Counted from the first letter of the stretch, positions 24,417 through 33,674 are shown. The stretch: DNA of 40,304 nucleotides from an uncultured Bacteroidia bacterium (GCA_902774365.1 CACYHX010000020.1:1-40304), one strand, 5' to 3'. The notes: a model not told the origin generated them from the sequence alone. Numbers and translations are program-made.

Positions 24417-26174
24417 TTAACGTGCCACGGTGAACGTGCGGTTCATGACCGTGCCATCGGTGGCGACAACACGGAGGAAGTACATGCCGCTGTTCAGGCC
24501 TTCCGTGCTGATTTGGGTGGCATCGCCGTTGACGGCTTGCACCATAATACGCTGGCCTATGGTGTTGTAGACCTCAATGCTTCTCATATCTTCACCTTGG
24601 ATATTGAGCACGCCCGAAGTGGGATTGGGGTAGATCTGCAGCCTCTGCTCAGCCTGGTCTTCCACGCCATCTAAGGACTTGACGGAAATCAGATGTGAGA
24701 CCTCGGCACCGAAGTCACCGTCGCTATTGTCGCCAAAGAGCGTATGATTGTGGCTGTCCTTGACGATATAATAGCCATTGCCGCTAGTGCAGCAGATGCC
24801 GTCGCCCATAGCATCACGGAGGGTGAACCTCACACATTCATTGGCGGGAACAACGACGTTCTCGACATGAATCTGTGTGGCAGTGCTACCGGCCAAAATC
24901 TGGTAAGGACCTCCTGAGGCCAACACCGTTCCATCGGCAGCCGTAAACGACCAGGTGGTTTGATTGCCAAATTTGTCTTGCATCAGCATCAGTTTCAGCG
25001 TTTCTGTTTCGCCTTCCACCTCAAGGTCGACCCATTCGAGGCAGTTGATAGACTCCGTATAGCTGAATGTGCATGCCTGTCCGTTGGCTTCCGTAATCGA
25101 AATCGTCATGTCGTTGACGCCGAAAGGTGCCGTCAGCGGGATGATGATCTTTTCCCTGCCGAAAGGCAGAAGCTCGCCTTCCCAGTTTTGGGTATAGGTC
25201 TCGCCACCATAATTCATGACTACAGTCATCGAGTTGAGGGTGCCCGTGCCCACATTCTGGATGTTGACTTCAGCATTCTTCGACTGCGTGCACTCATACA
25301 GGCCTTCCATATCGATACCGGCGACGATAGGATAAATCGGCTCGTTGGAGCCTTGGATATACTCGAGTTCGCAAGCATTCAGGATAGGACGGGTAGGCGC
25401 ACCCTGATAACGCTCAGAGACCCATGCCAAAAACGTGATATTGCTGAGATTGACATCAACGCCATTGGGATTGCCAATGCTCATCGGAATCTGGTATTCA
25501 TAGGTCTTGGTAATCAATGTGCCCTGAGTGGTGGGCGAGATGGCATCGCCCCAAGTGTTGGTAATCACATCGCGGAGGACGTGCATATGCACATATTGGT
25601 TGCCAATCATTTGTCCGGGGTTCCATGTCGAGCCTCCTGATTGCGAGCCAAGGATGCTATCCTGCAACATGGCAACGGTCAGGTAATTCTCAGCAACGCT
25701 GCTGTTGCCTGTATAATACACCTCGACGGTAATGGTAGCCAAGCGTGTAATGGGATTGACGATGACGGAGCCTGCCACGTTGCACTCGGCATTCTGGGTC
25801 AATTGCTGGTTAGTCAGCGACTCCCATGCGCTACGGCTTTGTCCGGTAGCGGTGCTGCGATTGACCACGCCAGCAGGATAGCTATCGACACCGAAGCCAT
25901 TGTTGAGAATCGTGCCGTCGGAAGTGTTGAAATTGGGATACGATGTCGCAGCATAACCTCCTGCGTGGACGTTAATAGCCCAAAAACGACCCGGGTTGCT
26001 GGCCGAAATCTGATTGGCGATGGCGTGTCCATCAGGACAATACTGGCAGTTACGGCCCGTGAACTCTTCAAGGATGACATTCCGTTTAGCAGGCGTCGTA
26101 GAGACATACACCTGGGCTTCCAAGGAGAACGTGAAAGCCATCATAGCCATAATGGCAAAAATAAGTTTTTTCAT
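24417..26174 (-). CDS. Omp28-like secreted protein with thioredoxin-type CxxC and T9SS type A sorting domain
   Basis: The 585-residue product has a signal peptide (1-20, ending SLEA). Residues 30-270 resemble the Omp28-related family: VILEEFTGRNCQYCPDGH gives a thioredoxin-like CxxC (C43, C46), followed by a long beta-rich part including HVLRDVITNTWG. A middle region of beta-sandwich character (about 280-500) follows. The last 75 residues are a T9SS type A sorting domain (IYPNPTSGVLNIQ, VYNTIGQRI, GLNSGMYFLRV). It is thus likely exported by Sec and T9SS and anchored or released at the surface. The CxxC suggests redox activity, but the second half could be only structural. It has its own promoter and is transcribed towards pyrF. 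Confidence 0.88.
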   Translation of the reverse strand: MKKLIFAIMAMMAFTFSLEAQVYVSTTPAKRNVILEEFTGRNCQYCPDGHAIANQISASNPGRFWAINVHAGGYAATSYPNFNTSDGTILNNGFGVDSYPAGVVNRSTATGQSRSAWESLTNQQLTQNAECNVAGSVIVNPITRLATITVEVYYTGNSSVAENYLTVAMLQDSILGSQSGGSTWNPGQMIGNQYVHMHVLRDVITNTWGDAISPTTQGTLITKTYEYQIPMSIGNPNGVDVNLSNITFLAWVSERYQGAPTRPILNACELEYIQGSNEPIYPIVAGIDMEGLYECTQSKNAEVNIQNVGTGTLNSMTVVMNYGGETYTQNWEGELLPFGREKIIIPLTAPFGVNDMTISITEANGQACTFSYTESINCLEWVDLEVEGETETLKLMLMQDKFGNQTTWSFTAADGTVLASGGPYQILAGSTATQIHVENVVVPANECVRFTLRDAMGDGICCTSGNGYYIVKDSHNHTLFGDNSDGDFGAEVSHLISVKSLDGVEDQAEQRLQIYPNPTSGVLNIQGEDMRSIEVYNTIGQRIMVQAVNGDATQISTEGLNSGMYFLRVVATDGTVMNRTFTVAR

Positions 26175-26211
26175 AGTGTCACTATTTGTTGATTATTATT
26201 GTTTTCCGCCA

Positions 26212-26219
26212 CAAAAATA
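26212..26219 (-). promoter_or_regulatory. Promoter -7 box of the Omp28-like gene
   Basis: TATTTTTG on the minus strand, 37 bases before the start codon at 26174. The -33 region is occupied by the ilvE terminator hairpin. Confidence 0.6.
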
Positions 26220-26229
26220 CATAATAATC

Positions 26230-26261
26230 AAAAAAATGCGCCACTTTGTGACGCATTTTTT
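26230..26261 (-). terminator. Terminator of ilvE
   Basis: An A-run and ATGCG (26230-26240) face CGCAT and a T-run (26252-26261), with further pairing (one wobble) toward the loop. The near symmetry gives T-runs on both strands. It lies downstream of the minus-strand stop of ilvE. Confidence 0.75.
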
Positions 26262-26287
26262 CATTCTTTTTACCAACGGTGCCTTGA

Positions 26288-27313
26288 TTAGATGCCTTCG
26301 ATGATGGTAATCCAACCGAAATCATCAGGCTCGGTGCCGTATTGAATGCCACGGAGCTTGTTGTAAAGCTTCTCGCTCCAAGGACCAGGTTTGCCATCGC
26401 CAAACTGGTATGACTTGCCCGTTTCGGGGTCGTCGATACGCGAGATGGGGCTGATGACGGCAGCGGTGCCGCAAGCGCCAGCCTCTTCGAAGGTGGACAG
26501 TTCCTCTTCGGGAATAGGACGACGCTCGACCTTCATACCCAGGCTCTCAGCGATTTGGATGAGGCTCTTGTTGGTGATAGAAGGCAGGATCGAAGTGCTC
26601 TGAGGCGTGATGTAGGTGTTGTTCTTGATACCGAAGAAGTTGGCAGCGCCAGCCTCGTCGATGTATTTCTTCTCCTTGGCGTCGAGATAGAACTCGCAGG
26701 CGTATTCACCGCCGTGGCAAGCCTCAACGTGGGCACGCATGGAAGCGGCATAGTTGCCACCCACCTTATAGATACCCGTGCCGAGCGGGGCCGAGCGGTC
26801 ATACTTACGCGTGATGACGTAGGGGTTGGCCATGAAGCCGCCCTTGAAGTAAGGACCGACGGGGGTCACGAAGACCACGAACAGATACTCGGAAGCAGGC
26901 TTCACACCCACCTGAGCACCCATACCGATCAGCATAGGACGGATATACAAGGAAGCGCCCGTCTCATAAGGAGGAATAAACTCAGCATTGAGCTTCACCA
27001 CTTTGATGATGGCTTCTTCGAACTTCTCCATAGGAAGTTTTGCCATCATGATGCCGTCGCATGACGACTGCAGACGCTTGCCGTTCTCGTCGAGACGGAA
27101 GACGCGCACCTTGCCATCCTTGCCGCGGAAAGCCTTCAGGCCTTCAAAAGCCTCCTGACCATAGTGCAGGCAGGTGGCGGCCATGTGGATGTTGATACTG
27201 GTTTCGGAGGTCACTTCAAGTTCGCCCCACTGACCGTTGCGATAGTAGCAGCGGACATTGTAATTCGTTGGATAATAACCGAATGTTAAATTTGCCCAAT
27301 CGATGTTTTGCAT
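26288..27313 (-). CDS. ilvE: Branched-chain amino acid aminotransferase
   Basis: The 341-residue PLP enzyme (fold type IV) interconverts leucine, isoleucine and valine with their 2-oxo acids. The Schiff-base lysine is K183 (GIYKVGGNYAASMRAH). Other family marks are HYGQEAFEGLKAFRG (50-64), FRLDENGKRLQ, YIRPMLIG, and EAGACGTAAVISPI near the C-terminus that binds the cofactor phosphate. The length and pattern fit the longer BCAT group found in Bacteroidota and eukaryotes. It stands alone, with a terminator downstream. Confidence 0.96.
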   Translation of the reverse strand: MQNIDWANLTFGYYPTNYNVRCYYRNGQWGELEVTSETSINIHMAATCLHYGQEAFEGLKAFRGKDGKVRVFRLDENGKRLQSSCDGIMMAKLPMEKFEEAIIKVVKLNAEFIPPYETGASLYIRPMLIGMGAQVGVKPASEYLFVVFVTPVGPYFKGGFMANPYVITRKYDRSAPLGTGIYKVGGNYAASMRAHVEACHGGEYACEFYLDAKEKKYIDEAGAANFFGIKNNTYITPQSTSILPSITNKSLIQIAESLGMKVERRPIPEEELSTFEEAGACGTAAVISPISRIDDPETGKSYQFGDGKPGPWSEKLYNKLRGIQYGTEPDDFGWITIIEGI

Positions 27314-27364
27314 GATGTTTTATGTTTTTAGTTGATTGATTGCTGTCGTTTTCTAAAAGTCCAC

Positions 27365-27382
27365 GAAATTACGAATAATTTC
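27365..27382. repeat. Short dyad with UUCG-type loop upstream of ilvE
   Basis: GAAATTA (27365-27371) and TAATTTC (27376-27382) are perfectly complementary around CGAA, which reads UUCG on the minus strand. It overlaps the best, still imperfect, ilvE -7 candidate (TAATTTCG on the minus strand, 27364-27371). It could be an operator or the end of the methyltransferase transcript. Confidence 0.4.
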
Positions 27383-27410
27383 TTAATGTTCGACGCTTTT
27401 TCGGAGAAAA

Positions 27411-28568
27411 TTAGCAATTTAAGCCCAAAGCCGTTTCAAGATAGTGTCTTTCAATGCCATATTGCTGCTTCAGTTCTGCAATCTGCTGCAAAACCTTTGG
27501 GTCTTTCGCGTTTTTCGAGGTCTTACGCCCCACCAGCAACACGTTTTTCGGCGTGTGTTCCATCTCGATGAACTCCATGACTTGGGTCTTGTAGCCGAAA
27601 TACTCCAAAATCAGGGCGCGAATGGTGTCGGTGATCATCACGGCCTGACGCTCGAGGAAGATGCCATAGCGCGTGATGGCGTCGAAACGGCCCGAGCGTT
27701 CCATCTCCTGACGGATCTGCTTGTGACAGCATGGCGCACAGACAATCAGCTCCGCCCCGGCCTTGATGCCCGAGGCGATAGCGTCGTCGGTGGCGGTGTT
27801 GCAGGCATGGAGGGCAATCAGCACATCCAGTTGTTCGGGATGATAGGCCTCGATGCTGCTCTCCACAAACTCCAAACCCTTCAAGTTGTCCGCCTTGATG
27901 ATCTCATTGATTTTCAGCACCAAGTCGGGACGGATCTCCACCCCTTTGATGTCCACGTCAAGGTTCAAGCGTTGGGTCAGCAGCTCATGCAGGGCAAAAG
28001 TGAGATACCCCTTCCCTGCCCCCATGTCGGCGATATGGACCATACCCTCGAACTTCATCGGCTTGACGAGGCTCTCCACAATCTCGGCATACTTGTAGAT
28101 CTGCTTGAACTTATGCTGCATGTCGGCGGTAATCTTGCCTTCACGCGTCGTCAAGCCCAGCTGGTACCACCAAGGGTTTGCAGGATTGATGAGACGGGCT
28201 TTCTGCTTGTCGTGCTCCAGGTTTTGCTCACGGCATTCCTGTACTTTCTTGGTCTGAAGTGTCGCCTTGCCTTTACTCGAAACGAGCAAGGTGACATCCT
28301 CGTCCACGGTGAACAGCACGGCGTTCAGGAAACGACAGGGCAGCATCTCCTTCAAGACGTCAAGCATCTGCGCGGCATCGTAGTTCTTCACCTCGTCGCG
28401 ACGCTCATAGTGATAGGTGAAGGCAAACAGGCGTTTCTCCTTGATCAGCACGGGCTTGACATAGATGTTGCGCAGCTCGTCATGCTTCTGCACGGGCTTG
28501 CTCAGCGTCATGCTTCTTTCGGCGGCTTCGGCCACGCGGTTCAGGAATTTTTCAATGTTTTCAGGCAT
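27411..28568 (-). CDS. Class I SAM-dependent methyltransferase (Methyltransf_32 type)
   Basis: The 385-residue protein has an N-terminal region of about 165 residues without known motifs. The class I methyltransferase domain follows: motif I DMGAGKGYLTFAL (from 181), acidic motif VEIRP, and LIALHACNTATDDAI (HACN 254-257). The segment CAPCCHKQIR (277-286) is typical of the Methyltransf_32 family (relatives of METTL25 and TRMT13). An RNA or protein substrate is possible; none can be named. The frame stays open to 28607, but a -7 box at 28584-28591 lies inside the extension, so the start at 28568 (MPENIEKFLNR) is preferred. It follows the exporter operon on the same strand but has its own promoter. 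Confidence 0.85.
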   Translation of the reverse strand: MPENIEKFLNRVAEAAERSMTLSKPVQKHDELRNIYVKPVLIKEKRLFAFTYHYERRDEVKNYDAAQMLDVLKEMLPCRFLNAVLFTVDEDVTLLVSSKGKATLQTKKVQECREQNLEHDKQKARLINPANPWWYQLGLTTREGKITADMQHKFKQIYKYAEIVESLVKPMKFEGMVHIADMGAGKGYLTFALHELLTQRLNLDVDIKGVEIRPDLVLKINEIIKADNLKGLEFVESSIEAYHPEQLDVLIALHACNTATDDAIASGIKAGAELIVCAPCCHKQIRQEMERSGRFDAITRYGIFLERQAVMITDTIRALILEYFGYKTQVMEFIEMEHTPKNVLLVGRKTSKNAKDPKVLQQIAELKQQYGIERHYLETALGLNC

Positions 28569-28583
28569 CGTTGAATTTTTCGG

Positions 28584-28591
28584 CAAAGGTA
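28584..28591 (-). promoter_or_regulatory. Promoter -7 box of the methyltransferase gene
   Basis: TACCTTTG on the minus strand, about 16 bases before the preferred start codon at 28568. No good -33 element is visible. Confidence 0.5.
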
Positions 28592-28628
28592 GTGAATTAT
28601 CGGACATGGAGTGTACAGGACACCAAAA

Positions 28629-29846
28629 TCACATGTACTCGGCCCAACGTGCCTGCAATTTCTCCTCAGCCACCTCGATGATGTCCTTCAGGTGGCGACC
28701 GTATGACCGATAATAGACCAACCACGCCGTGATGCCATAAACGACAACCTGAATCCAAAGGCCAACTAATTCGGGATGCACGTCACGAAGCAGGGCACCC
28801 ATGCTGCTGATCTTCACGAAACCGTTGATGCCGAAGGTGGAAGGGAAGAACCACGAAACGGCTTTCCAAAACGGCGGCACGGCGCACGAAGGCCACGAAA
28901 TGCCCGAAATGAACAGCAATGGCACCGAGGCAAACACAAACATGATGATGAACACCTCACGATTATGGGCAATGCCCGAAATGGTCATGCTGAAGAACAC
29001 ACACGCCAACAGATATGGGAACAGAAACGCCACCAAATCAGTCCAATGGCCTATTTGAACCAAATGGAACAAGCGCGGCACCACACAAAAGACATAGGCC
29101 GAAACCACCACATAGATAGCCAAATAAGCCGCTCCTTTGCCCAAAAGCATTTCGATGGGCCGTTTTCCGATGACGTGCGGTTCAAGGATGCCCCGGCGTT
29201 TCTTCTCGCGCTCCTCCCCTGCCATCATACCAATGCCCAGTACCATCGTCTGCTGGATTAGCAACACCAAGACCGCCGGAATGAGAAATGAGGCGAAGCC
29301 ATTCTGTGTGTTGAACATCGGGACATACTCATATTCAATGGGATAAGCGAAAGTAGAGACCTGCTTTTCTGTCGCGCCCACCAGCCGTTGCGCTTTGATG
29401 TCCTTGTTCATCGCCAACGAGACTTCGGTACACGACGACAGCACCGCCTTGTAGTACAACAAACTGCCCATATCGGAATACAGCTCGACAATGGCTTGTC
29501 GCCCTTCCATCAAGGCTTGGTCGAAGTCGGCAGGAATGTAAATCAGGCAGTAGGCTTGGCGTTTGTGGATAAGGTTCACCGCCTCCTGCATATCGGCACA
29601 ATGACCAACGATATCGACATCCGCTGTGGCATCCACCTTGCGCAAAAAGTCACGACTTGTGGACGAGTTGGCCAAATCGACCGCTACGGTAGCAACTTCC
29701 CTAACGCTCTCGTTGCCATAAAGATATGCATAAAGCAAGGGATAAAGCAACGGCACGATGAAGAAAAACACGATAACACCCTCATCGAAAAGCGAGTTGT
29801 GCAATTCCTCGCGAATGATTTCCAGAATATGATGCAACCACTTCAT
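28629..29846 (-). CDS. ABC-2 type exporter permease (second of pair)
   Basis: The 405-residue inner-membrane protein has a first helix at about 23-43 (GVIVFFFIVPLLYPLLYAYLY), an extracytoplasmic domain (about 45-190), then five or six helices (ASFLIPAVLVLLIQQTMVLG, the EEREKKRRG coupling segment, FLFPYLLACVFFSMTISG, FIIMFVFASVPLLFISGISW). This is the YhhJ/DUF3533-like ABC-2 layout. It starts one base after the stop of the other permease (TGA, A, ATG). It probably forms a heterodimer with that permease. No ATPase gene lies in this operon. Last gene of the tolC-hlyD-permease-permease transcript. Confidence 0.9.
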   Translation of the reverse strand: MKWLHHILEIIREELHNSLFDEGVIVFFFIVPLLYPLLYAYLYGNESVREVATVAVDLANSSTSRDFLRKVDATADVDIVGHCADMQEAVNLIHKRQAYCLIYIPADFDQALMEGRQAIVELYSDMGSLLYYKAVLSSCTEVSLAMNKDIKAQRLVGATEKQVSTFAYPIEYEYVPMFNTQNGFASFLIPAVLVLLIQQTMVLGIGMMAGEEREKKRRGILEPHVIGKRPIEMLLGKGAAYLAIYVVVSAYVFCVVPRLFHLVQIGHWTDLVAFLFPYLLACVFFSMTISGIAHNREVFIIMFVFASVPLLFISGISWPSCAVPPFWKAVSWFFPSTFGINGFVKISSMGALLRDVHPELVGLWIQVVVYGITAWLVYYRSYGRHLKDIIEVAEEKLQARWAEYM

Positions 29847-29847
29847 T

Positions 29848-31029
29848 TCATTTCGTATATTGATATTCCAACAGACACTTTTTCAAACGATTAGGCAGCA
29901 AGAATGGCAGAATCAGGAAGGCCACCAAAGCCGCATAGTTCAAGTAAGAATAGTACATCGGCAAGCCATTGAGCGCCTGGTCGACATAAATCAGGTAATA
30001 ATGCCGCAACGGAAACAAGTATGACAACGCTCGCAAAGGTGCCGGGAACGCGATTTGGGGGAACGAGAATCCCGAAATCGGGAACGACAACACGCCCCAA
30101 AGCGTGGCGATGCTCAACGCCCATCGCAACGAGGGCAACAACTCGCACAAAAACACGCCGAACGCCTGAGAGACAAGTATCAGAAGCAAGGCCGCCAAAG
30201 CCATGGGCCACAGGCCGCTTCTCAACGGGAAGTCCCAATAGGCGTACAACAGCACAAGATAGGTGCTTCCCATCACAATCCACACCAAAAGCTGAGGCAA
30301 CAACTTGCCCATCAGCGCCTTATGGATATTGCCCTCGGCCAGTTCCATCCAGCGTTTAGAAGTCCCTTCCTTGACTTCGCTATGAATCGAGTAAATCGTC
30401 ACCTGAAAAATGAGCAACATCAGCATTGCCGGCAGCAGAATGTTGGAAAGATAGATGGAGTAGTTCAGTCCCGGATTGCCGATGGCGTGCATTTCCATTT
30501 TGATGGGTTGCAGGACCCCCATCACCTGATCGTCGGTGTAACCTTTGGCATAAAGCGTCTCACGCGCAATGGCACCAGAGGCCAACTCGGCCATCATTTT
30601 CATATCACGGTATTCCAACGAGGCGGGAATCAGGTAGGCGGCGTTGGTGTAGAACGACACCTTGGGCTGCTTGCTGGACAACGCCTTTTCGGTCGTGCCT
30701 TGAGGGATGTAATAGAAGGCGTAGATTTTGCCCTGTTGCATTGCCTCGCGTGCCTCTCCGAAGTTGGCGAATTGCTCCACTATGGCGGTTTGCTGGAAAG
30801 CGTCGAGATTGCGAAGCACCTGCCGCGTGATGGCGGTGTTGTCCTCGTCGACCACGCCCACAGGGATGTCGACCGGCAACCCTTTCCCCATCAAAGTGGT
30901 GAAAAAGACATAGCCCACCAATGGCGCGACGACCATACAGAAAAGATAGACCGGCTGCGAAAGCATCCGTGCAACCTCGCGCTGCACGATGCGCCAAACC
31001 ACCCGCTTGTTGCTCTTTCCGAAACTCAT
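29848..31029 (-). CDS. ABC-2 type exporter permease (first of pair)
   Basis: The 393-residue inner-membrane protein has the same layout as its neighbour: first helix about 27-48 (YLFCMVVAPLVGYVFFTTLM), periplasmic domain to about 200, then helices beginning ILLPAMLMLLIFQVTIYS, a coupling segment EVKEGTSKRW, and hydrophobic stretches to residue 385. It overlaps the hlyD-type gene by four bases, so translation is coupled. Together with HlyD- and TolC-type proteins it would form a tripartite exporter crossing both membranes. The energising ATPase must be encoded elsewhere. Confidence 0.9.
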   Translation of the reverse strand: MSFGKSNKRVVWRIVQREVARMLSQPVYLFCMVVAPLVGYVFFTTLMGKGLPVDIPVGVVDEDNTAITRQVLRNLDAFQQTAIVEQFANFGEAREAMQQGKIYAFYYIPQGTTEKALSSKQPKVSFYTNAAYLIPASLEYRDMKMMAELASGAIARETLYAKGYTDDQVMGVLQPIKMEMHAIGNPGLNYSIYLSNILLPAMLMLLIFQVTIYSIHSEVKEGTSKRWMELAEGNIHKALMGKLLPQLLVWIVMGSTYLVLLYAYWDFPLRSGLWPMALAALLLILVSQAFGVFLCELLPSLRWALSIATLWGVLSFPISGFSFPQIAFPAPLRALSYLFPLRHYYLIYVDQALNGLPMYYSYLNYAALVAFLILPFLLPNRLKKCLLEYQYTK

Positions 31030-32027
31030 CTCCCGTGCTCCTTCTTCACAATCACACTCATTCCTGGACGAAGGTCGCCCACAGCCGAAAGTGGTGTGGC
31101 CCTCACCTCGAAGGTCTTTAGGTCATATTGCCCCGTTTCCTTAGTGGCCTTCCAAGCCGCGAAGTCGCCGATGTCCTTCATATAACTGACCTTCATCCTT
31201 ACCGTCCGGTCGATGGCAGGAACATAGGCATCGAACTCCGACCCGATGTAGAAATCCTTCAAATAATCCTCGCGCACATTGAAGCTCGCCCATTGGTCGT
31301 CCATCTGAGCAATGTTCATAATCGGTGCGCCCGTGCCAACCAGCTCGCCAAGGTGCGGAAAGATTTCCGTTACCTCACCATCGGCATAAGCGATGAGGAA
31401 GGTCTCGTGGATATATGAATTTACCTCAGCCACAGCACCTTGCGCCTGAAGCACCTTGGCGGCGGCCATTTCCTTGTCTTCCTCCTGGGCGCCATCGAGT
31501 GCCAAACGGTATTGCGATCGGGCCGCTTTCTCGGTGGCGATGGCAGCATCGCGTTGCGCCTTCACCTCGTCGTATTTCTGGGCAGTCACCACGCCGTCCT
31601 TATAAAGGTTGCTGATACGGCTGAACGACTTTTCCGCGATTTCAACACCCACTTTCGCTTTCTGCCACATCTCGTAGGCACCTTCCTTTTGCGGCTCACG
31701 CGCACCTGCCTGTGCCTTGGCACTTAAGGCAAGCGCCTGTTGCTCGACGGCTTCGGCCTGTGCCTTCTTTGCCTCCACTTCGGGGGCTTCGAGAATGGCC
31801 AAAGTGTCGCCTTTACGCACCTTCTGGCCTTCTTGCACCTTAAATTCGAGGATGCGGCCCGGCACCTTACTCGACACGCGGTATTCCGTCACCTCGGCCT
31901 GGCCTTGCAGGTATTCCGTTTCCTTGTGGAAAGTGAGAATGCCGATGACGCAAACCACCGCAATCACACCTGCCAACACGCCCAAGGCGAGGTAGGTGTT
32001 CATTCTTTGTTCTTTTATCGTGGACAT
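31026..32027 (-). CDS. HlyD-family membrane fusion protein
   Basis: The 333-residue periplasmic adaptor has one N-terminal membrane helix (about 12-33), a lipoyl half-motif (VSSKVPGRILEFKVQEGQKV, about 51-70), a long coiled-coil hairpin (about 85-200, Ala/Lys/Glu/Gln-rich), the second lipoyl half (ETFLIAYADGEVTEIFPHLG) and a beta-barrel with DQWASFNVREDYL. The C-terminus ends in LRPGMSVIVKK, typical of YhiI-type adaptors. It links the inner-membrane permeases to the TolC-type channel. It lies 39 bases after tolC and overlaps the first permease gene by four bases. Confidence 0.93.
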   Translation of the reverse strand: MSTIKEQRMNTYLALGVLAGVIAVVCVIGILTFHKETEYLQGQAEVTEYRVSSKVPGRILEFKVQEGQKVRKGDTLAILEAPEVEAKKAQAEAVEQQALALSAKAQAGAREPQKEGAYEMWQKAKVGVEIAEKSFSRISNLYKDGVVTAQKYDEVKAQRDAAIATEKAARSQYRLALDGAQEEDKEMAAAKVLQAQGAVAEVNSYIHETFLIAYADGEVTEIFPHLGELVGTGAPIMNIAQMDDQWASFNVREDYLKDFYIGSEFDAYVPAIDRTVRMKVSYMKDIGDFAAWKATKETGQYDLKTFEVRATPLSAVGDLRPGMSVIVKKEHGR

Positions 32028-32066
32028 AATCAGGGATTTGAAATTTAAAATTTAGGATTCAAGATT

Positions 32067-33587
32067 TCATTTTGTGAGGACACCGGCGGCTTTGCGGAGA
32101 TTGACAGCTGCCATAATGCGGTCGATTTTGGCATCGATGTACTCTGAATGCGCTTGCAGCCAAGCGGTTCGGGCCAAATCCAGAACGGAAGAAGCGACAA
32201 CGCCTTCGCGAAAACCAGCGGTCGCCATACGGAGGTTTTCGTCGGCATCGTCCAACTTCTCCCGTGTTTGTTTCAATCGCGCATCAGCCTCGTTGAGTTG
32301 CGTTTCGCATTGCCTCACCTGAAGCATGATCATCTCCTTGGTATCATCGTAGGTGTATTGCTGGATTTTCGCTTCCGCCTTTGCCATTCGCGTCTTGTTA
32401 TAGCCCTCGCCCCAATGGAAAATCGGGATTTTGGCCATCACGCCGAAATTCCACATTCCGCCAAACTCGTTCTGAAAGCCGTTGAAGCACGAAGGGTTGC
32501 TAATCACATAGTTGCCGAAAGCACCAATCGTGGGCAGATAGTCGGAACGCACCACAGCCACCTTTTTGGCATAAATATCGTTGGCCAGACCAAGACATTT
32601 CAGTTCGGGTCGGTTGGCCTCGATTTCGCTCTCCGAAAAGCGAAGCACCTCGTTGGTCACCAACACATCGTCAAGATTCTCGTCGGCCAAAACGATATTG
32701 GAGTCCAAGGGCAAGCCGCAAATTTGACAGAGCAGCATTTTAGAGAGTGTCAGGCCGTTTTGCGCCTTCAGCAACGCTGTCTCAGCCTCATTCAGCTTCA
32801 CTTTTACCGACAGTTGGTCGGAACGGGTAGCCACACCAGCGGCAAGCATCTTGTCCATGTCCTTGTCCAATGTACGCAACGACTCGGCGTAACTATCGGC
32901 CAATTTCAGCTTGTTAGCGACGGAAACAATCTGCCAATACGCCTTTTCGGTAGTGGCCAGTGTTTCCTGCTGCTGCATGTCTAACTTCGACTCGGCCAAA
33001 CTTCTCAAGTCCTTGGTAATCTGATTATAAGCCACAATCTTGCCACCAGCAAAGATAGGCTGTTGCACCGAAACAACGCCCGCAATCACATTCTTGGTGT
33101 CGATCTTGAAAGCGTCCGAAACCTGCTCACCAATCTGGTTCAACGACCCTTCCACATCAAGGCTCATCAGATCGGTGACCAACTTGTTCAAGGTTGGGTC
33201 GTGCTGCAAAAGTGCCCACGAAACCACGGCCATGGGGTCGTTATTGTAAACAGCCAGCACCTGCTCGCGATAGGCATCAATCTCGCCCTGCGCCGTTGTC
33301 CCTATGCTGTTGAGCGCAGCCATATTCTCATCGCTCAGCAATTGGAGGTTTCTGCTATTGTGCATATAAGTGCCCGTTGCCGACACTTTGGGCAGGTAAT
33401 TGGCGTAGGAGGCATACATTTCGTAACGAGCCTTGTCGACCTCCTCCTCAGCCACTTTCAGTTTCTTGTTGTTCTCGAGGGCGAGCCGTCTGCACTCGTC
33501 CAAAGTGAGCATCCTTTGCGCAGGCATCGTCAGCGAAACCGCACAAAACACAATCACTAACACACTGTTTTTCAATACTTTATTCAT
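32067..33587 (-). CDS. TolC-family outer-membrane efflux protein
   Basis: The 506-residue protein has a signal peptide (1-24, ending TMPAQ) and two OEP repeats with the usual heptad-rich helices: RRLALENNKKLKVAEEEVDK at the start of the first, LGLANDIYAKKVAVVRSDYL in the second, followed by YLPTIGAFGNYV and a long final helix with SEYIDAKIDRIMAAVNLRKA. These proteins trimerise into outer-membrane channels. First gene of the exporter operon, divergent from the araC-type regulator across a 157-base region with repeated GTCGAAA half-sites. Confidence 0.94.
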   Translation of the reverse strand: MNKVLKNSVLVIVFCAVSLTMPAQRMLTLDECRRLALENNKKLKVAEEEVDKARYEMYASYANYLPKVSATGTYMHNSRNLQLLSDENMAALNSIGTTAQGEIDAYREQVLAVYNNDPMAVVSWALLQHDPTLNKLVTDLMSLDVEGSLNQIGEQVSDAFKIDTKNVIAGVVSVQQPIFAGGKIVAYNQITKDLRSLAESKLDMQQQETLATTEKAYWQIVSVANKLKLADSYAESLRTLDKDMDKMLAAGVATRSDQLSVKVKLNEAETALLKAQNGLTLSKMLLCQICGLPLDSNIVLADENLDDVLVTNEVLRFSESEIEANRPELKCLGLANDIYAKKVAVVRSDYLPTIGAFGNYVISNPSCFNGFQNEFGGMWNFGVMAKIPIFHWGEGYNKTRMAKAEAKIQQYTYDDTKEMIMLQVRQCETQLNEADARLKQTREKLDDADENLRMATAGFREGVVASSVLDLARTAWLQAHSEYIDAKIDRIMAAVNLRKAAGVLTK

Positions 33588-33614
33588 ATTCTATTCCTTT
33601 TTTGTTCGATGCTG

Positions 33615-33643
33615 CAAAGAAAGGGCTTCTTTTTCGACCAAAA
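33615..33643 (-). promoter_or_regulatory. Weak promoter of the exporter operon
   Basis: On the minus strand TTTCTTTG (33615-33622) differs from TAnnTTTG at one base. TTTTG (33639-33643) lies 16 bases upstream, and the half-site TTTTCGACC (33631-33639) overlaps this region. A poor promoter with an adjacent regulator site fits activator dependence. Confidence 0.4.
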
Positions 33644-33674
33644 GGAATAATATTTTCATCAAAAAGTATCTAAA

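Noticed and set aside
27444-28574. Plus-strand frame of 376 codons opposite the methyltransferase
   Set aside because: Shadow frame. The minus strand carries clear SAM-binding motifs and a promoter.
30055-31185. Plus-strand frame of 376 codons opposite permease and hlyD-type genes
   Set aside because: It crosses the boundary of two overlapping real genes and has no protein family features.
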